Shown here: in pieces, positions 12,424 to 22,736 of the stretch
Numbering within the stretch: the first letter of the stretch is position 1
How the letters are laid out: every line of letters starts with the position of its first letter
Source: Diphasiastrum complanatum
Taxonomy: Eukaryota; Streptophyta; Lycopodiopsida; Lycopodiales; Lycopodiaceae
Assembly: GCA_029204225.1 (NCBI GenBank)
Contig: CM055094.1
Coordinates: forward strand, 8,661,234 to 8,725,233
Direction: 5' to 3'
DNA length: 64,000 nucleotides
Notes under the pieces: model-generated
Seen by the model: the letters and a program-made list of their open reading frames with translations, nothing else
Told to the model about the DNA's origin: nothing
The model's database searches: none
Program-made: the position numbers and the translations under genes

Positions 12424-14206
12424 CATGGACACTATCATTGAATCATCTTCTACACTTTTGGAGCATTCAAATTCATCAATACTTCCAAAAATGAACATTG
12501 TAGTTTCAGAGCGGGTTGACGTATCTAATGAAAATATGTGGTATATTGAATCAGTAGGACCAAATTAAGAAAATGGAGATATTTTTTTGTTTATGGATCT
12601 TGGTACTAGTGAATTCAAATGTTATGGGTGCATGCTTAGCATGGAAACTATTATTTCCACACAAGGAATTCCATGTTTGTTTGCATGTGTTGAGTGTCAA
12701 CGTCAGAAGGACATACAAGGTTTGGAGTTATACCTGCTTCAACTTCAATTTTAGAAAGAGCACATGAAGTCCTAAACAGAGACTTTGGTGTTTCTAGTAC
12801 AAGTCAGATCTTGAGTGGTAGCGAAGGCCAGGTTTGGTGGGATCAGTTTTAAGACATGTATCCTTTTGGTATGGAAAAGACGTTCCAAATTCCGGTTTCT
12901 ATATTTGATCCAGCTGATGTCCACATTGTTTATAGGCCTTTAAATAAGCACCACCGTTATCAACTAATGATCGAATTTGCAAAAAAACCACATTCGGTTG
13001 ACATGATTGCTGATCTTGTTCCATATGATGTTAGAACAAGAAAAATGCTAAACAAAGATGAAATCAAAAAAGAAAGACTTCTCTCTTATAGATACTACAA
13101 AAAGTATATTCTCAGTCATGATCTTTGTATAGTTATGGCATTCATATCCAAGACGAAAGAAAAGAAAGATTGGAAAGGTTTAATAGATATTGGTGGCAAT
13201 CAAATGCCATCCATTATCTACCAAGAAGTTGAAGATGATGTTGATGAAGGCACTATGACCGATGCGGAGTTGTTGGAAGAAAAATCAAAAGCTACAATTT
13301 TTGATAAGCCAATTATGTATGAACAATGTCACCTTGTTGGAGGAGGAATAAGCAAATATCCCAAGGATCGTCAACTGTATGTCAATATAATCTCTTCATT
13401 TTGTCCCAAAGGAAAAGTGGTAATCGATGCTTATACTGGAGGATATGGTATGAGAGAAGCATTATGAAATGAAAGAAATACAATCACCTTTGTAAATAGC
13501 TCATGTGAAAAAGATAATCTTGAGGGCTATTGTTCTATGATGGTTGATATTCTTTCAGAAGTCAAAAAATTTTATAGATGCGCAAGTTTGCATGAGGACC
13601 TCAATAAGGATAATGTCACAATAGATGATGCACAGGGAAAAACTTTCTGAAGACTTTTTGAAATCATTGGATCAAGCATCACAAGAGCTACAAGTTTATG
13701 ATATCCAAAAAGATACTTTGTATGAAGATCCAAATATCAATGCTAGTAGAGAATTTTCTGTGGAGGCCAATATACCTATGGGCATCACAAGAAGAACAGG
13801 TAGATACATAGTTAGCGGGAACTACGATAAGAGACAAACATAAATTTCTTTTTGATTACGTTGTTTATGTTCAATATTTTCATTATATTGGACAAGGAGG
13901 ATAATATGAATTTGTTTTTTGAGCTAATAGATTAAAATTCACTATTTGTTAGTTCAATTATTGTTGGTTTTTTTTTAGTATTAACTTGAGTTAAAAAAGA
14001 TCAAAACAAAGCAAATGTCCAATCCATATACGAGGAACTTGATGCCGAACAGATAGAGCTATTATACTGTATTGCATTTGTCTATCCTTACTGGAATTCA
14101 AAGATAATGTCACGAGGTGAAGCACTTACTTTTGCAATGCATTTGGGTTTGAAGAAAGAGCAATTTTCTGAGCAAGATGCAAGAGATTATATCAAATCTC
14201 TTCTTT
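12424..14206 (+). pseudogene. Broken gene with DNA N4/N6-methyltransferase-like C-terminal region
   Basis: A coding-like stretch begins at ATG 12424, preceded by an acceptor-like TTGTTTTGCAG, and runs with in-frame stops and frame changes to about 14206. The best part is 12856-13467 (203 codons). Its end, GKVVIDAYTGGYGMREAL, resembles motif I (D-x-F-x-G-x-G) of beta-class DNA methyltransferases. It is preceded by SKYPKDRQLYVNIISSFCP, which matches the helix normally read as QKPxxLIxRLIxxFS. The frame continues past TGA 13465-13467 with NERNTITFVNSSCEKDN, which corresponds to the motif after the G-loop. Further coding-like pieces are 13625-13843 and about 14025-14206. The second methyltransferase fragment at 47179-47683 shows the same order of motifs. 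No DPPY/SPPY catalytic tetrapeptide was found. Stops at 12566, 12853 and 13465 argue for a pseudogene, although missed introns are possible. Confidence 0.5.
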
Positions 14207-14815
14207 AAGGTGGAAAAAAGAAACTGGAACTTGATATCATTATTGAAGTAACCAACTTGTGTGTGCGCAAACATTGCCAACTATTTCAAATTTGACATCT
14301 TATTCATATGAGCTTCACAAATTATTTGTGTTTTGTGCAATGTACAATTATAGTATTAGAATAAAAATTCCAATTTTTATATGCAAAGTGTTGAAGATAT
14401 GTTCTTTTTATAGATGAGTTAAATCTTTGTTTTTTCAAGAATTGACACGATCAATCCTCCATGAAAAAAAATTCTATCAATTATGTTTTTTGCTATTTAG
14501 AGATAAAAATTTTGTATTATTTTCATTAAATTTGAATTATATCTTGAGAGGTATCTCGAAAACAAACATTTAAAATGCAAGGACAAAAATTTGTTATAAA
14601 AATTTATGATTTTTCTTTTAACAATAAATGGCGTAAGGAAAAACAACTTTCCAAGACCACAATAAGCGATATAAGAAAACAATTCTTTTGGAAAAAGAAA
14701 TATTGTAACACACACAACACACAATAATGCACCATTTTTGCATGCATTTGTAAACTAAAAACTAGTATAAAACTATCTATATTTAATGTTTTTCAAAGGA
14801 CTAGAGAAATGAGAC
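14207..14815. other. Intergenic, very AT-rich
   Basis: No gene seen. Composition is markedly more AT-rich than the surroundings. Confidence 0.5.
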
Positions 14816-15712
14816 TTGCACAAGTCTCATTTTTGTTAAACATGTCTTTAAAGCATTTAATGATGAGCTAGCATGCATCGATGAGAGCATTAGGGAAGGA
14901 GAACTTGTTCAAGTTATTCTTAATGGTTTGTTGGATGATCATGCTAATCTTGTTCAAAGTTTTGCTAATCAAAAGACTTTCCAAGAATTGTGGATTTGCA
15001 AGAGATTTTGGTGAATGAGGAGTTTAGGCTTCAAGCAAGAAGTGGATCTACATCAACATCTCAATATGAAGAGGAGGCCATGTTCATCAAAGGCAAGTTC
15101 AAGGGCAAAGGGAACGGCAAGTGGTCAAAGGTTCAAGATCAAGGTGAGCCTTCCTCTTTTGTTAGTAAGAAGAAAGATAGGTCAAATTTAAAATGCTTCT
15201 ATTGTGGAATCAAAGGGCATTTTGCTAATGAATGTTTGAAGAAGCAAAGAGATGAAGGTAGCAAGCAAAGCAACTTTACTATTAATGATGAGGATCTAGG
15301 TGGTTGTGATTCTCTTTTGATGTGTTCTTCAAGTCCAATATCAAGTGAAGGTGACAAAGATTCATGGTGGATTGATAGTGGAGCTAGTTCAACATGACTA
15401 ATCACAAGGAGTTCTTTACTTCTTTGGTCACTTATGATGGAGCCAAGAAAGTGACTCACATGGCCAATGGTGGTAAGTGTGCGATTGAAGGTATTGGTTC
15501 AATTCATATTTGTCTTTCTACTAATAGGAAAGCAAGACTTCACGGTGTTCTTTGCATTCCTTCACTTTCAAGGAATTTGTTAAGTGTGGTCAAATGATAG
15601 AGAAAGGATACATGGTAGAGTTTGGTGGTGATGCTTGTTTCATTACACAGGAAGAAATCTTGGTTGATAGGGGCATTAGACAAGGTAGACTTTTCAAGCT
15701 TGATGCTTTTGT
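14816..15712 (+). pseudogene. Element A: Ty1/copia gag, protease and pre-integrase region
   Basis: Retrotransposon capsid and protease coding sequence without its 5' end. The gag part reads FNDELACIDESIREGELVQ (from about 14848) and continues to a CCHC zinc knuckle, CFYCGIKGHFANEC (about 15195-15236). The aspartic protease follows, with active-site DSGA at 15373-15384. A 1-nt deletion just after it (about 15391) moves the frame, and the downstream part (LCIPSLSRNLLSV, then ILVDRGIRQGRLFKLDAF) continues in another frame. The gag start, PBS and 5' LTR are absent. The closest relative in this window is element K at 52.85-54.06 kb. Confidence 0.85.
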
Positions 15713-16145
15713 TATGGCTAACAAAAAGGGTGGAATGGAAAAGGAGATTGGTCTCAACTTTCCAAAATTACCTTCTAGCATCAATAAGATTGGTGGATCT
15801 TATGCAAAGTCTAACAAGCTTCTTTATGCTAGATCTAGGTCAAGATCTAATATGCTTCTTGGAGATGTTCATCATTGTGCTAACTTGGCTAGTTATGAGG
15901 ATAATGAAGGTTCTTCAATGGTTTCTCATGGCAAGTGCAAGCATGCAAAAGGTAAGGAAATAGCTAACTTCATCAATGGAGGCGATGAAGGTTCTTCCTT
16001 GGAAAAGGTTGTTGCTAATGATTTCTTTGATCATATGGAAAAAGATGTTGCTAGGTGCATTCATGAAGGAGATGGTTCTTCTAACTTTTTCTGTGACGAG
16101 TCCAAGAAAGTCATTTGTAGCAAGTGGAGTCACATGTCTTCATAA
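15713..16145 (+). CDS. Element A: unrecognised coding sequence fused in frame after the pre-integrase region
   Basis: The open frame of the pre-integrase segment (from 15552) does not enter integrase. It continues in frame into about 144 codons that I do not recognise. The sequence is hydrophilic and contains a loosely repeated acidic-Gly-Ser-Ser motif (NEGSS, DEGSS, GDGSS) and several Cys and His residues (CKHAKGKE, HEGDGSSNFFCDESKK). It lies where integrase should be. It could be captured host sequence or a diverged replacement module. It ends at TAA near 16145. Confidence 0.45.
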
Positions 16146-16387
16146 AGAGAGTAGATCAAATGGTTCTATCATGAGACTTGGTGAGGAAGATAGTCACAAG
16201 TCATGAAGAAGAGAAGTATGTGAAGAGTTCAAAGTAGGATGTACTTTGATTGATGTCATTGTGAATGATAGTGAGGAAGAATCATTATCATATGAGTCAT
16301 TACCTAAAACATTGAGTAGAAGTTCTTGGTTGATAAAAGAGAGTACTTCAATCATCCTTATGTTGAAGTTACTAATCATTTTTTTTC
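16146..16387. other. Spacer inside element A
   Basis: Contains stops in all plus frames. Fragments such as acidic Glu-rich stretches suggest decayed continuation of the neighbouring open frames. Confidence 0.4.
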
Positions 16388-17132
16388 ATGGCTCCTAATG
16401 TTTTTGAGGTTTCTACTTCTTATGATGCAATCATTAAGAGGGAGCCTTATGAAGGAAAGAGCAATGGAAGATTGGTTCTTGGGAAGATCCAAAGCATAGA
16501 TCTCACATCTCTTCATCAACTCAAAGGATTCTATGATTGTGAATTGATCACTCATGATTGAGATGGCAAACGGTTTGTTGGAGAAGACTACATGGAGCAA
16601 ATCGAAAGGCAATTTTTTCAAGTCAAGGGAGATCTCATTGGGTGAGCTTATTGAGGTTTGTTATGGATTCAAGAGGGCTAGATTGATTAGGTTTGATACT
16701 AATCTTCACCTACTCTACTTCATGTTCGATGGAAAGTTTGGAATTTATTTTTTGATTTATGATGGTGGCATTGTTTTCACTAATCTTTGTGGAAATTTAA
16801 GATCAAGCATTGATGAGATCTTGTTGGATCAAGATCATATGTTTGAGAGGGAGTATTTCCAGAGGTTCAGATCTGAAGATATTTATATCTTTGATGATCA
16901 AGAGAAAGGTAAGCAAGTGAAAGTGACACACTTTGCTTTACTCACATGTTTTGGAGAATCTTCTTGTGTAGATGATGTTGTGCAAGTCTATATTGGTTCT
17001 CATGCTAGAAAAGCAACTAATGGATCTGGAAAAGAGGTCTTAGTCAATGGATTTGATGGCAACTGGAAGATCAAGAGGTTGATCTCAAAGGGCTTCAACA
17101 ACACAAAAGGGAAAGTGGCGATTTGGAGCTAG
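16388..17132 (+). CDS. Element A: unrecognised ORF pair (57 + 192 codons)
   Basis: A first frame runs from ATG 16388 to TGA at about 16561. It overlaps a second frame that starts at ATG 16554 and runs 192 codons to 17132; a single frameshift would join them. The product is not recognised. It has an ordinary globular composition with segments such as GELIEVCYGFKRARLIRFD and HLLYFMFDGKFGIYFLIYD that alternate hydrophobic and charged residues like beta strands, and it lacks the YVDD, TEAEY and DDE motifs of copia Pol. Because it sits between copia protease and the copia polypurine tract, it is cargo or a rearranged segment of element A. Confidence 0.45.
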
Positions 17133-17426
17133 TCAAGATCATCAAAGGAGAGTAATTTGGCAAAGATGTTTTGGATCTATTTTTCCAGGTGTATGAAGAA
17201 TCAAGTAAGGTCAAAAGAACATCAAGGAAGTGTTTTTAAAGTTTAGTTTACTTCCTCTATCTCGTGTTTGAGCAATTTCATGTGGATGTGTGCAAATTGT
17301 CAAGATATGGTAAAACTAGCTACATTGGTTTGCATCATTTTTTTTGATGTTGGAGTTGTACTAGCATTCTTGGCTAGTTTTGTTGATGGAAATGAATGTA
17401 ATGGAGGCTAATTATGTCACTCATTC
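17133..17426. other. Spacer inside element A
   Basis: No open frame of note, and no recognisable domain. Confidence 0.4.
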
Positions 17427-17847
17427 ATGGCCAAGTCATCAAGTGTTGATGATATCTTGTGTCGAGATGGCAGTGGAGGCTCATTCATGGAGTTTTACGG
17501 TGGAGACATATCAAGAAAGGACAAAGATGGAGGAAACAAGCAAGCAAGTGGTCATCACTCACATTTATTGTTTGTTTGCGGTAATTTTCTAGAGATTTCA
17601 AAGTTTGAAACATGGTGGAATCATTTCATTCACATTCTATTTGGTTCTTCATGTTCTAGTCACATCTTGACATGTAAAATTGATGTAAGAAATAATGAAG
17701 CATCCAAAGTGGACACTATTCTCTATATCAATTACGGAAACTACTTTAGAACATTAGAAAGGAGATTTATAATTAGGATAGAGATCATTCTAAAGTTGGA
17801 TCAAAGTAGTAGGGTTAAAACTTGTCAAAAACTAGTTGAAGAGGGAG
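17427..17847 (+). pseudogene. Element A: Pol C-terminal tail and polypurine tract
   Basis: The open frame 17427-17852 ends KLVEEGV-stop across the polypurine tract GAAGAGGGAG (17838-17847). The copia fragment at 61.3 kb ends in the same way (LKLVEEGV). Only this tail is recognisably Pol-derived; the first 120 codons match nothing I know. Confidence 0.5.
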
Positions 17848-18075
17848 TGTGAGAAATTTCAACTAGTTTAGTCATATTTTGGTTAATTGTCAATATTAGG
17901 CCAATATGCATTTTAGACTTAGCGATAAACTTTACGAAAGTTATTTTAGTCAAAGTTCATTTAAATTACCACTTTTGGAAAGTGTGGGAAAGTTAGGAGG
18001 TCGAGTTTGGACACATTCAAATTTGAATGTTAGATGCATTATTGCAAATGGTGTAAATTGTGTTGGCTTCTTAAC
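17848..18075 (+). repeat. Element A: 5' portion of the 3' LTR
   Basis: Starts TGTGAGAAATTTCAACTAG right after the polypurine tract. It aligns with the starts of the LTRs at 51650-52342 and 60665-61311 (both minus strand), sharing CAACTAGTTTAGTCATATTT, TTAGACTTAG, GAAAGTGTGGGAAAGTTAG and TTCAAATTTGAATGTT. Similarity fades near 18075, so the LTR is truncated. Confidence 0.8.
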
Positions 18076-20654
18076 CAAAGATCAATAGACGATTTTTGAT
18101 CTTAAATGATTTGAAATTCTTCACAAGAGAGACATCACCCCACCTTACATGCTCCTCATCCATCATATACCAACAACATTTCCTGGTAGTCTTACCTCTA
18201 TACACTGAACAAACCCTCCACAACTTACGGACGAGGAAGGTTGCATCTTATTCCTCACTGTTGCTAGTCTTTCTTCCATGGAAATCCCAATATTCCAAGA
18301 CATCTCTTTTTTTTCAGCAGGCTTTTGCTATGTTCAGCATGAATTATTTCATAAAATCCCATGAAGGACGACTACACAATCCCCCTTGAGGCCTAGTTGG
18401 TGGCCAAAACCTTCAATGTCCCACATTTTGCCCTTTTAAAACCCTTTATTCGTAAATCAACAAGGAAAAACATGATTGAAAAGTATACAGTACTCATAAA
18501 GCACCGTAAAGCAAAACTTATTTCAAGACATCCAATACCTATACCACCATCCCACCACACAAACCCTCGCAAGTTAGCATAGTGAGGAAGACATGTCTCA
18601 ACGCTGAATGTCGGTTGTTATCCATGTACAAAATAGGCTCACCAACTTGACAACGTGCAATACCAATGAAATTATATAGTCCAATCTTCCCTACTAAATA
18701 TTGCTTATAGCAATAGGCCACACCATACTCTCACCATATCAAGGCTACTGCCATTCTGATCAGTATATTGGTACTGGTCTTTATCTTTATACTCAATCAT
18801 TCATTATATATTGAAATCTAGCTATACTAAATAGATTGCAAATAGCAAAGTAGCTTGGAATAGTACATAAATCCATGCCATACAAATACTTGTACATGTC
18901 GTACGAAGAATAGGTGATGTACAGTTCTCGTAACTCTTGATCATATCCATGCTTTCCAAGAGCCCGCCAGCTATCCTCCTATTTTATGCATCTTAAAATC
19001 TAATCATGTATTATTTATAAGTAAAACAATACCTTTGTGCATATATAACTAGTAAAGAGTTTTAACCCTAACATTCGCTCCAATCCCTATGAATGTGGTA
19101 GCTCTTGCACCAATCCATATACTTTTAAGAGCACTTAGGTTATCAACCCTTATTATACTAAATATTACCCAACATATGCTTAGGTTTCAATGGATTTAAG
19201 GCAAAAAACGATCCTATATGTTAAGGCATTGTTTTATGAAGCATGAGCACCTGTTAAATTGGTTCAATTTTATTTTTTCCTGATGTAAGCAAGGTAGGCC
19301 TAATACCTTACTTTGTAGCATCGTATCTCCTCCATTACAATACCAATTCCATTCATAGATATTGAAACCACATTGTTATTTGCGATAATGCAACCAAAGT
19401 TCGTTTGAAGCACCAACCTGAATAGCCATTGTAAGGGAATCCTGTGAGGAAGTCGTGATTGTTCAAGGATGTCTCCTTCTTTATACGAAAAATGGTTTTT
19501 GACAAATCCGGGTCTATGTATCGAAATGTGTTTCAACAAGCCCCAAGATAGTGCTACAAAATACACCATAACAAAGCAAGTTCCTTCAAATCCTATTTAT
19601 TCTTGTCTTACAATAGTTTTAGAAGTATAGCATTGCATATACATGTCTTTACTATAATCAAAGAAGTGTTTGCCATTTATGTACATCCCTGGATCGAAGG
19701 ATTTTGAAGTGCTTCGAAAACAGATGGATTAGAGTCGAAGACTCAAGCATCAATAGTGAGCCATATCAAAGGCTGTAAAGAACATACATTTCACTTGTTA
19801 TATAAACATACACACAATATATGAATCTTCATCGAAAAGAGCATAAATGTAGTTGAAGAATAGATGGTTCATCGTTATCCATTACAAATCATAAAAGAGT
19901 GATGCTCAAAAGCATTCAAGCGCACTCAATGGTGGCTTTCCATCGATGTACCTTCAACGACTTTTACTTATGAATGATCTACAACTCATAAAAAGTTTTT
20001 TCTATGCAAGAGCATAGTGATTCAACATCATTTCCAGTGCTCTACCATCAACAATGGATAGATTCCATTCAAACCAGACATATATATAAAGTTGTTGCCA
20101 ATCAATCAATGCAAAGTAGAAGAGTGCAAAAAGGTGGATAGTAGGCCGCGCTCCAACACTGAAAACATCAAGCAATTGTGTGCAAGACACCATCTACTTA
20201 CTTGTTGTACATATGCTCATAATCAAAGCTTAAATAAGCAAAATGGATATAGCATGAAACTTCTTACCAAGTAAGTGCCGAATCGTTGCCAATGCGCTTG
20301 TAGATGAGCAACATGCTCTCAAATCTCCTTTGATAATGAAGAAATGAAGAGGAAGAAGAAGGAGAATGGTGGTAGTGAGAGAGTATGCCACCCTTATATA
20401 AGCAATAGCCTTTGCTATATGTATGAGATAAGGCTAAGTGGAGACATCCATTTGGTAACTTGTAAAGAGAGCAACAATTCTTGTTTGTAGGATGACATCG
20501 GATCGATTTGACCATCGAAATCACATCAGATGAAAATTGGGAGTTTTTTTTCCAAAAGATACCAATATTAGGTACAAGACTTACAATCAAATGAACCAAG
20601 TCACCCAGTATTGTTCGTATTCCAAATGTTGTAAAGTGTAGTTAGATACCATCC

Positions 20655-20657
<3 letters not shown>
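18076..20657. other. Intergenic; weak minus-strand coding signal only
   Basis: No gene can be called. The minus frames at 19300-19569 (followed by a possible GTAAGG donor at about 19306) and 18539-18721 look mildly exon-like, but they share no recognised domain, carry stops upstream and cannot be joined with confidence. A decayed multi-exon gene is possible. Confidence 0.35.
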
Positions 20658-20689
<32 letters not shown>

Positions 20690-20714
20690 AGAAGAAGAAG
20701 AAGAAGAAGAAGAG
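20658..20714. repeat. (GA)n-(GAA)n microsatellite
   Basis: GA tract of about 28 bp running directly into about nine GAA units. Confidence 0.95.
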
Positions 20715-20869
20715 CAGATACAATCCCTATAGATGCAGCTCAAAAAGTAGAGGCCACTGTTACAACAAACCAATAACTCATGCACACAATTCAAGCTGAG
20801 CTCGATGTAGAAAGAGAAGCAAGACAAGCTTATCAAGTGGATAGCCAATACGTCTCCATGAAACCCTCT

Positions 20870-21972
20870 TTGACAAACTAAACTTTCAAGAGTTAATTTT
20901 CCATGACTCCAACAAAAGGGAAGCTCTTCTTAAGCCCTGGTACGTAAAGTACATTCATGATGTTATTTACCTTTCCATTTGAAAATTGCACTGGCAAATT
21001 GCCTACTCCTTGTATCTGGCACTCTTGCCCTTTGGTGAGAAGCTCTCAAACCAATCTCAGTTTCCGATCATGTGCCTAGTAGCACCTGAGTCAATGAACC
21101 ACCTCTCACCATCATCAATCTATGATGCTAATGTCGATGAGAACACATTGGCCTCATGTTCCTATGCATCTTTTTTGGCTAAGTTGGCCTACTACTCTAC
21201 TTTCCCTTGATTGATATCCATCTTCTTTTATAGTTACAGTTCCCAATGGCAATAATAACACTTGCCCTTCTTCTTCTTAGGGTTCGACAATCCTCATCCT
21301 CATCATCCTTGCTCTTCTTTGGAATTTGCTTTCAATCCTTTTGCTTGCCTTTGGCCAACAATGCATGATCTTCTTGAAAGACACCTCACGTTTCTATTCT
21401 TCTTGTAGAAGAATCCTGTGCAGGTCTTAAAAAATGGGTAATCCCATTAGCAAACCTTCAGATACACTACTCATGGCCACAAGGACAAGCTCGACATTCC
21501 TGATGGGTTATCCAATGACAATTAACTGATCTCTCAGTTCCTTAATCCTGTTGAAGAAGGATCCCACACTCTCATTGTCTTCCATTCGTATGATATTGAG
21601 CTTGGTCTTAAAAAAACATCATACGATCACATGGTCTTTCATCGACAAATTGATCAATGATAATGCCCTTTGTGCCCTCTTATCATAGGCCCTCATATCA
21701 GCAGAAGTCGTATTCGGCCTCAATTCCACGCCTGCCATGATCTCCCAAAGGTCCTTTTCCAACACAGGATCCTTGGTTAGATGTATAGCGGATGTGTTGT
21801 CCATAAACAGGATCAACGGTTTGTTGGTACTCTACCCCAATCCATCTAGGAATTGTCTGAGCCATTTTAGCTCATTAGCCATTTTGGCTATAGCAACATA
21901 TTCTGCCTCACATGATAATTGGGCAGTTATGCTCTGCTTCCTACTGATCCATATAACAGTTGCATCGGTTGC
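20870..21972 (-). pseudogene. Element F, downstream part: RNase H end fused to gag-protease
   Basis: Read on the minus strand, 21972 to about 21775 is copia RNase H (ISRKQS, LSCEAEYVAIAKMANELKWL, then DNTSAIHLTKDPV). It runs without a break into a gag sequence (LEKDLWEIMAGVELRPN, about 21770), then gag core with a damaged zinc knuckle (CYYC, about 21262), protease (FIDSGATRHM, about 21090-21060) and a pre-integrase segment (GLKKSFPFVGV, about 20920). So the 3' end of one copia Pol is fused to the 5' part of another. Several stops and frameshifts are present. The upstream RT part of F lies 18 kb away at 40109-40797, separated by the composite insertion. Confidence 0.75.
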
Positions 21973-21977
21973 TATGG
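21973..21977. repeat. Target-site duplication TATGG, left copy
   Basis: The same five bases stand at 40104-40108 on the other side of the composite element. The RNase H reading frame of element F would join across this site. Confidence 0.85.
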
Positions 21978-22736
21978 AGTCGCGAAAGCCTTTTCTGGTG
22001 TCGTGTTCATCCTGTCTTCTGATTCGCGAACAATTTTCTGTCTTTGAATTTTCTTTTCGTGCGGAAGCTCTTACGGGATCCCAGACACTCGACTACGCAT
22101 CACAGAACATATTTTATTCTAGCAATCAAGAGACACAGCACAAGGCCAAGAGATACACAAAATCGAACGACTAAATTGTCAGTTTGGTTTTAGAGCAAGA
22201 TCGTTAGTGTCTCGCTTGTTGGTGGAATGACTCTCTGCTCTTTTGCTATGTTCTGCTCGTTGGCAGACTTTCATGCACATTTATGGCACTACGTCTCTCT
22301 CTCTCTCTGTTTCTTACAGATCTCTGTATTCACTATCTCTCTTCTTTTTGTTATGATCCAAAGATGATCGTTTATACCTCCATTGTCTGGAGTTTACAAG
22401 ATAGCTAAACGTAGAATCACAAGACTAGTTAATGCTAATCAACTAGTTAGTTAGTCTTCGTTGTTGCTATTTGTTTCAGCTGGGCATGAAGCCCGTTGAG
22501 CTGCTAGCTAACAGCATGTAAGATTTCTCTTCGTGTGTTTTCGTTCTTTTTGTTGTTTTTGTTTTGCGTCCATTTTGCGCTTTGCGATCCTAGAGGTGTG
22601 TTTACGATTCACGATTGATTCGTGAATCATTCATGCTTTGAGTCAAAGACACATTGACTGTCACGAATTGTTCTCGTTCGACCTTCGTGTCTTGTTCGTG
22701 CTATGACAAAGTTGCAGGAGTTCACCATTTCTGACA
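21978..22736 (-). repeat. 3' LTR of the composite element
   Basis: 759 bp. It begins (minus) TGTCAGAAATGG at 22736 after polypurine sequence AAGAGGGAG, and ends CTTTCGCGACT at 21978, where the canonical terminal CA is mutated to CT. It is a clear partner of the 5' LTR at 39329-40103. Confidence 0.9.

Noticed and set aside
19300-19569. Minus-strand exon candidate (89 codons) with a GTAAGG donor
   Set aside because: No domain recognised, no partner exon with matching phase, and stops upstream; kept only as a weak note in the intergenic entry.
20642-20848. Minus-strand frame with Ser-rich and Leu-Ser repeats
   Set aside because: The repeats come from (GA)n/(GAA)n microsatellite DNA.
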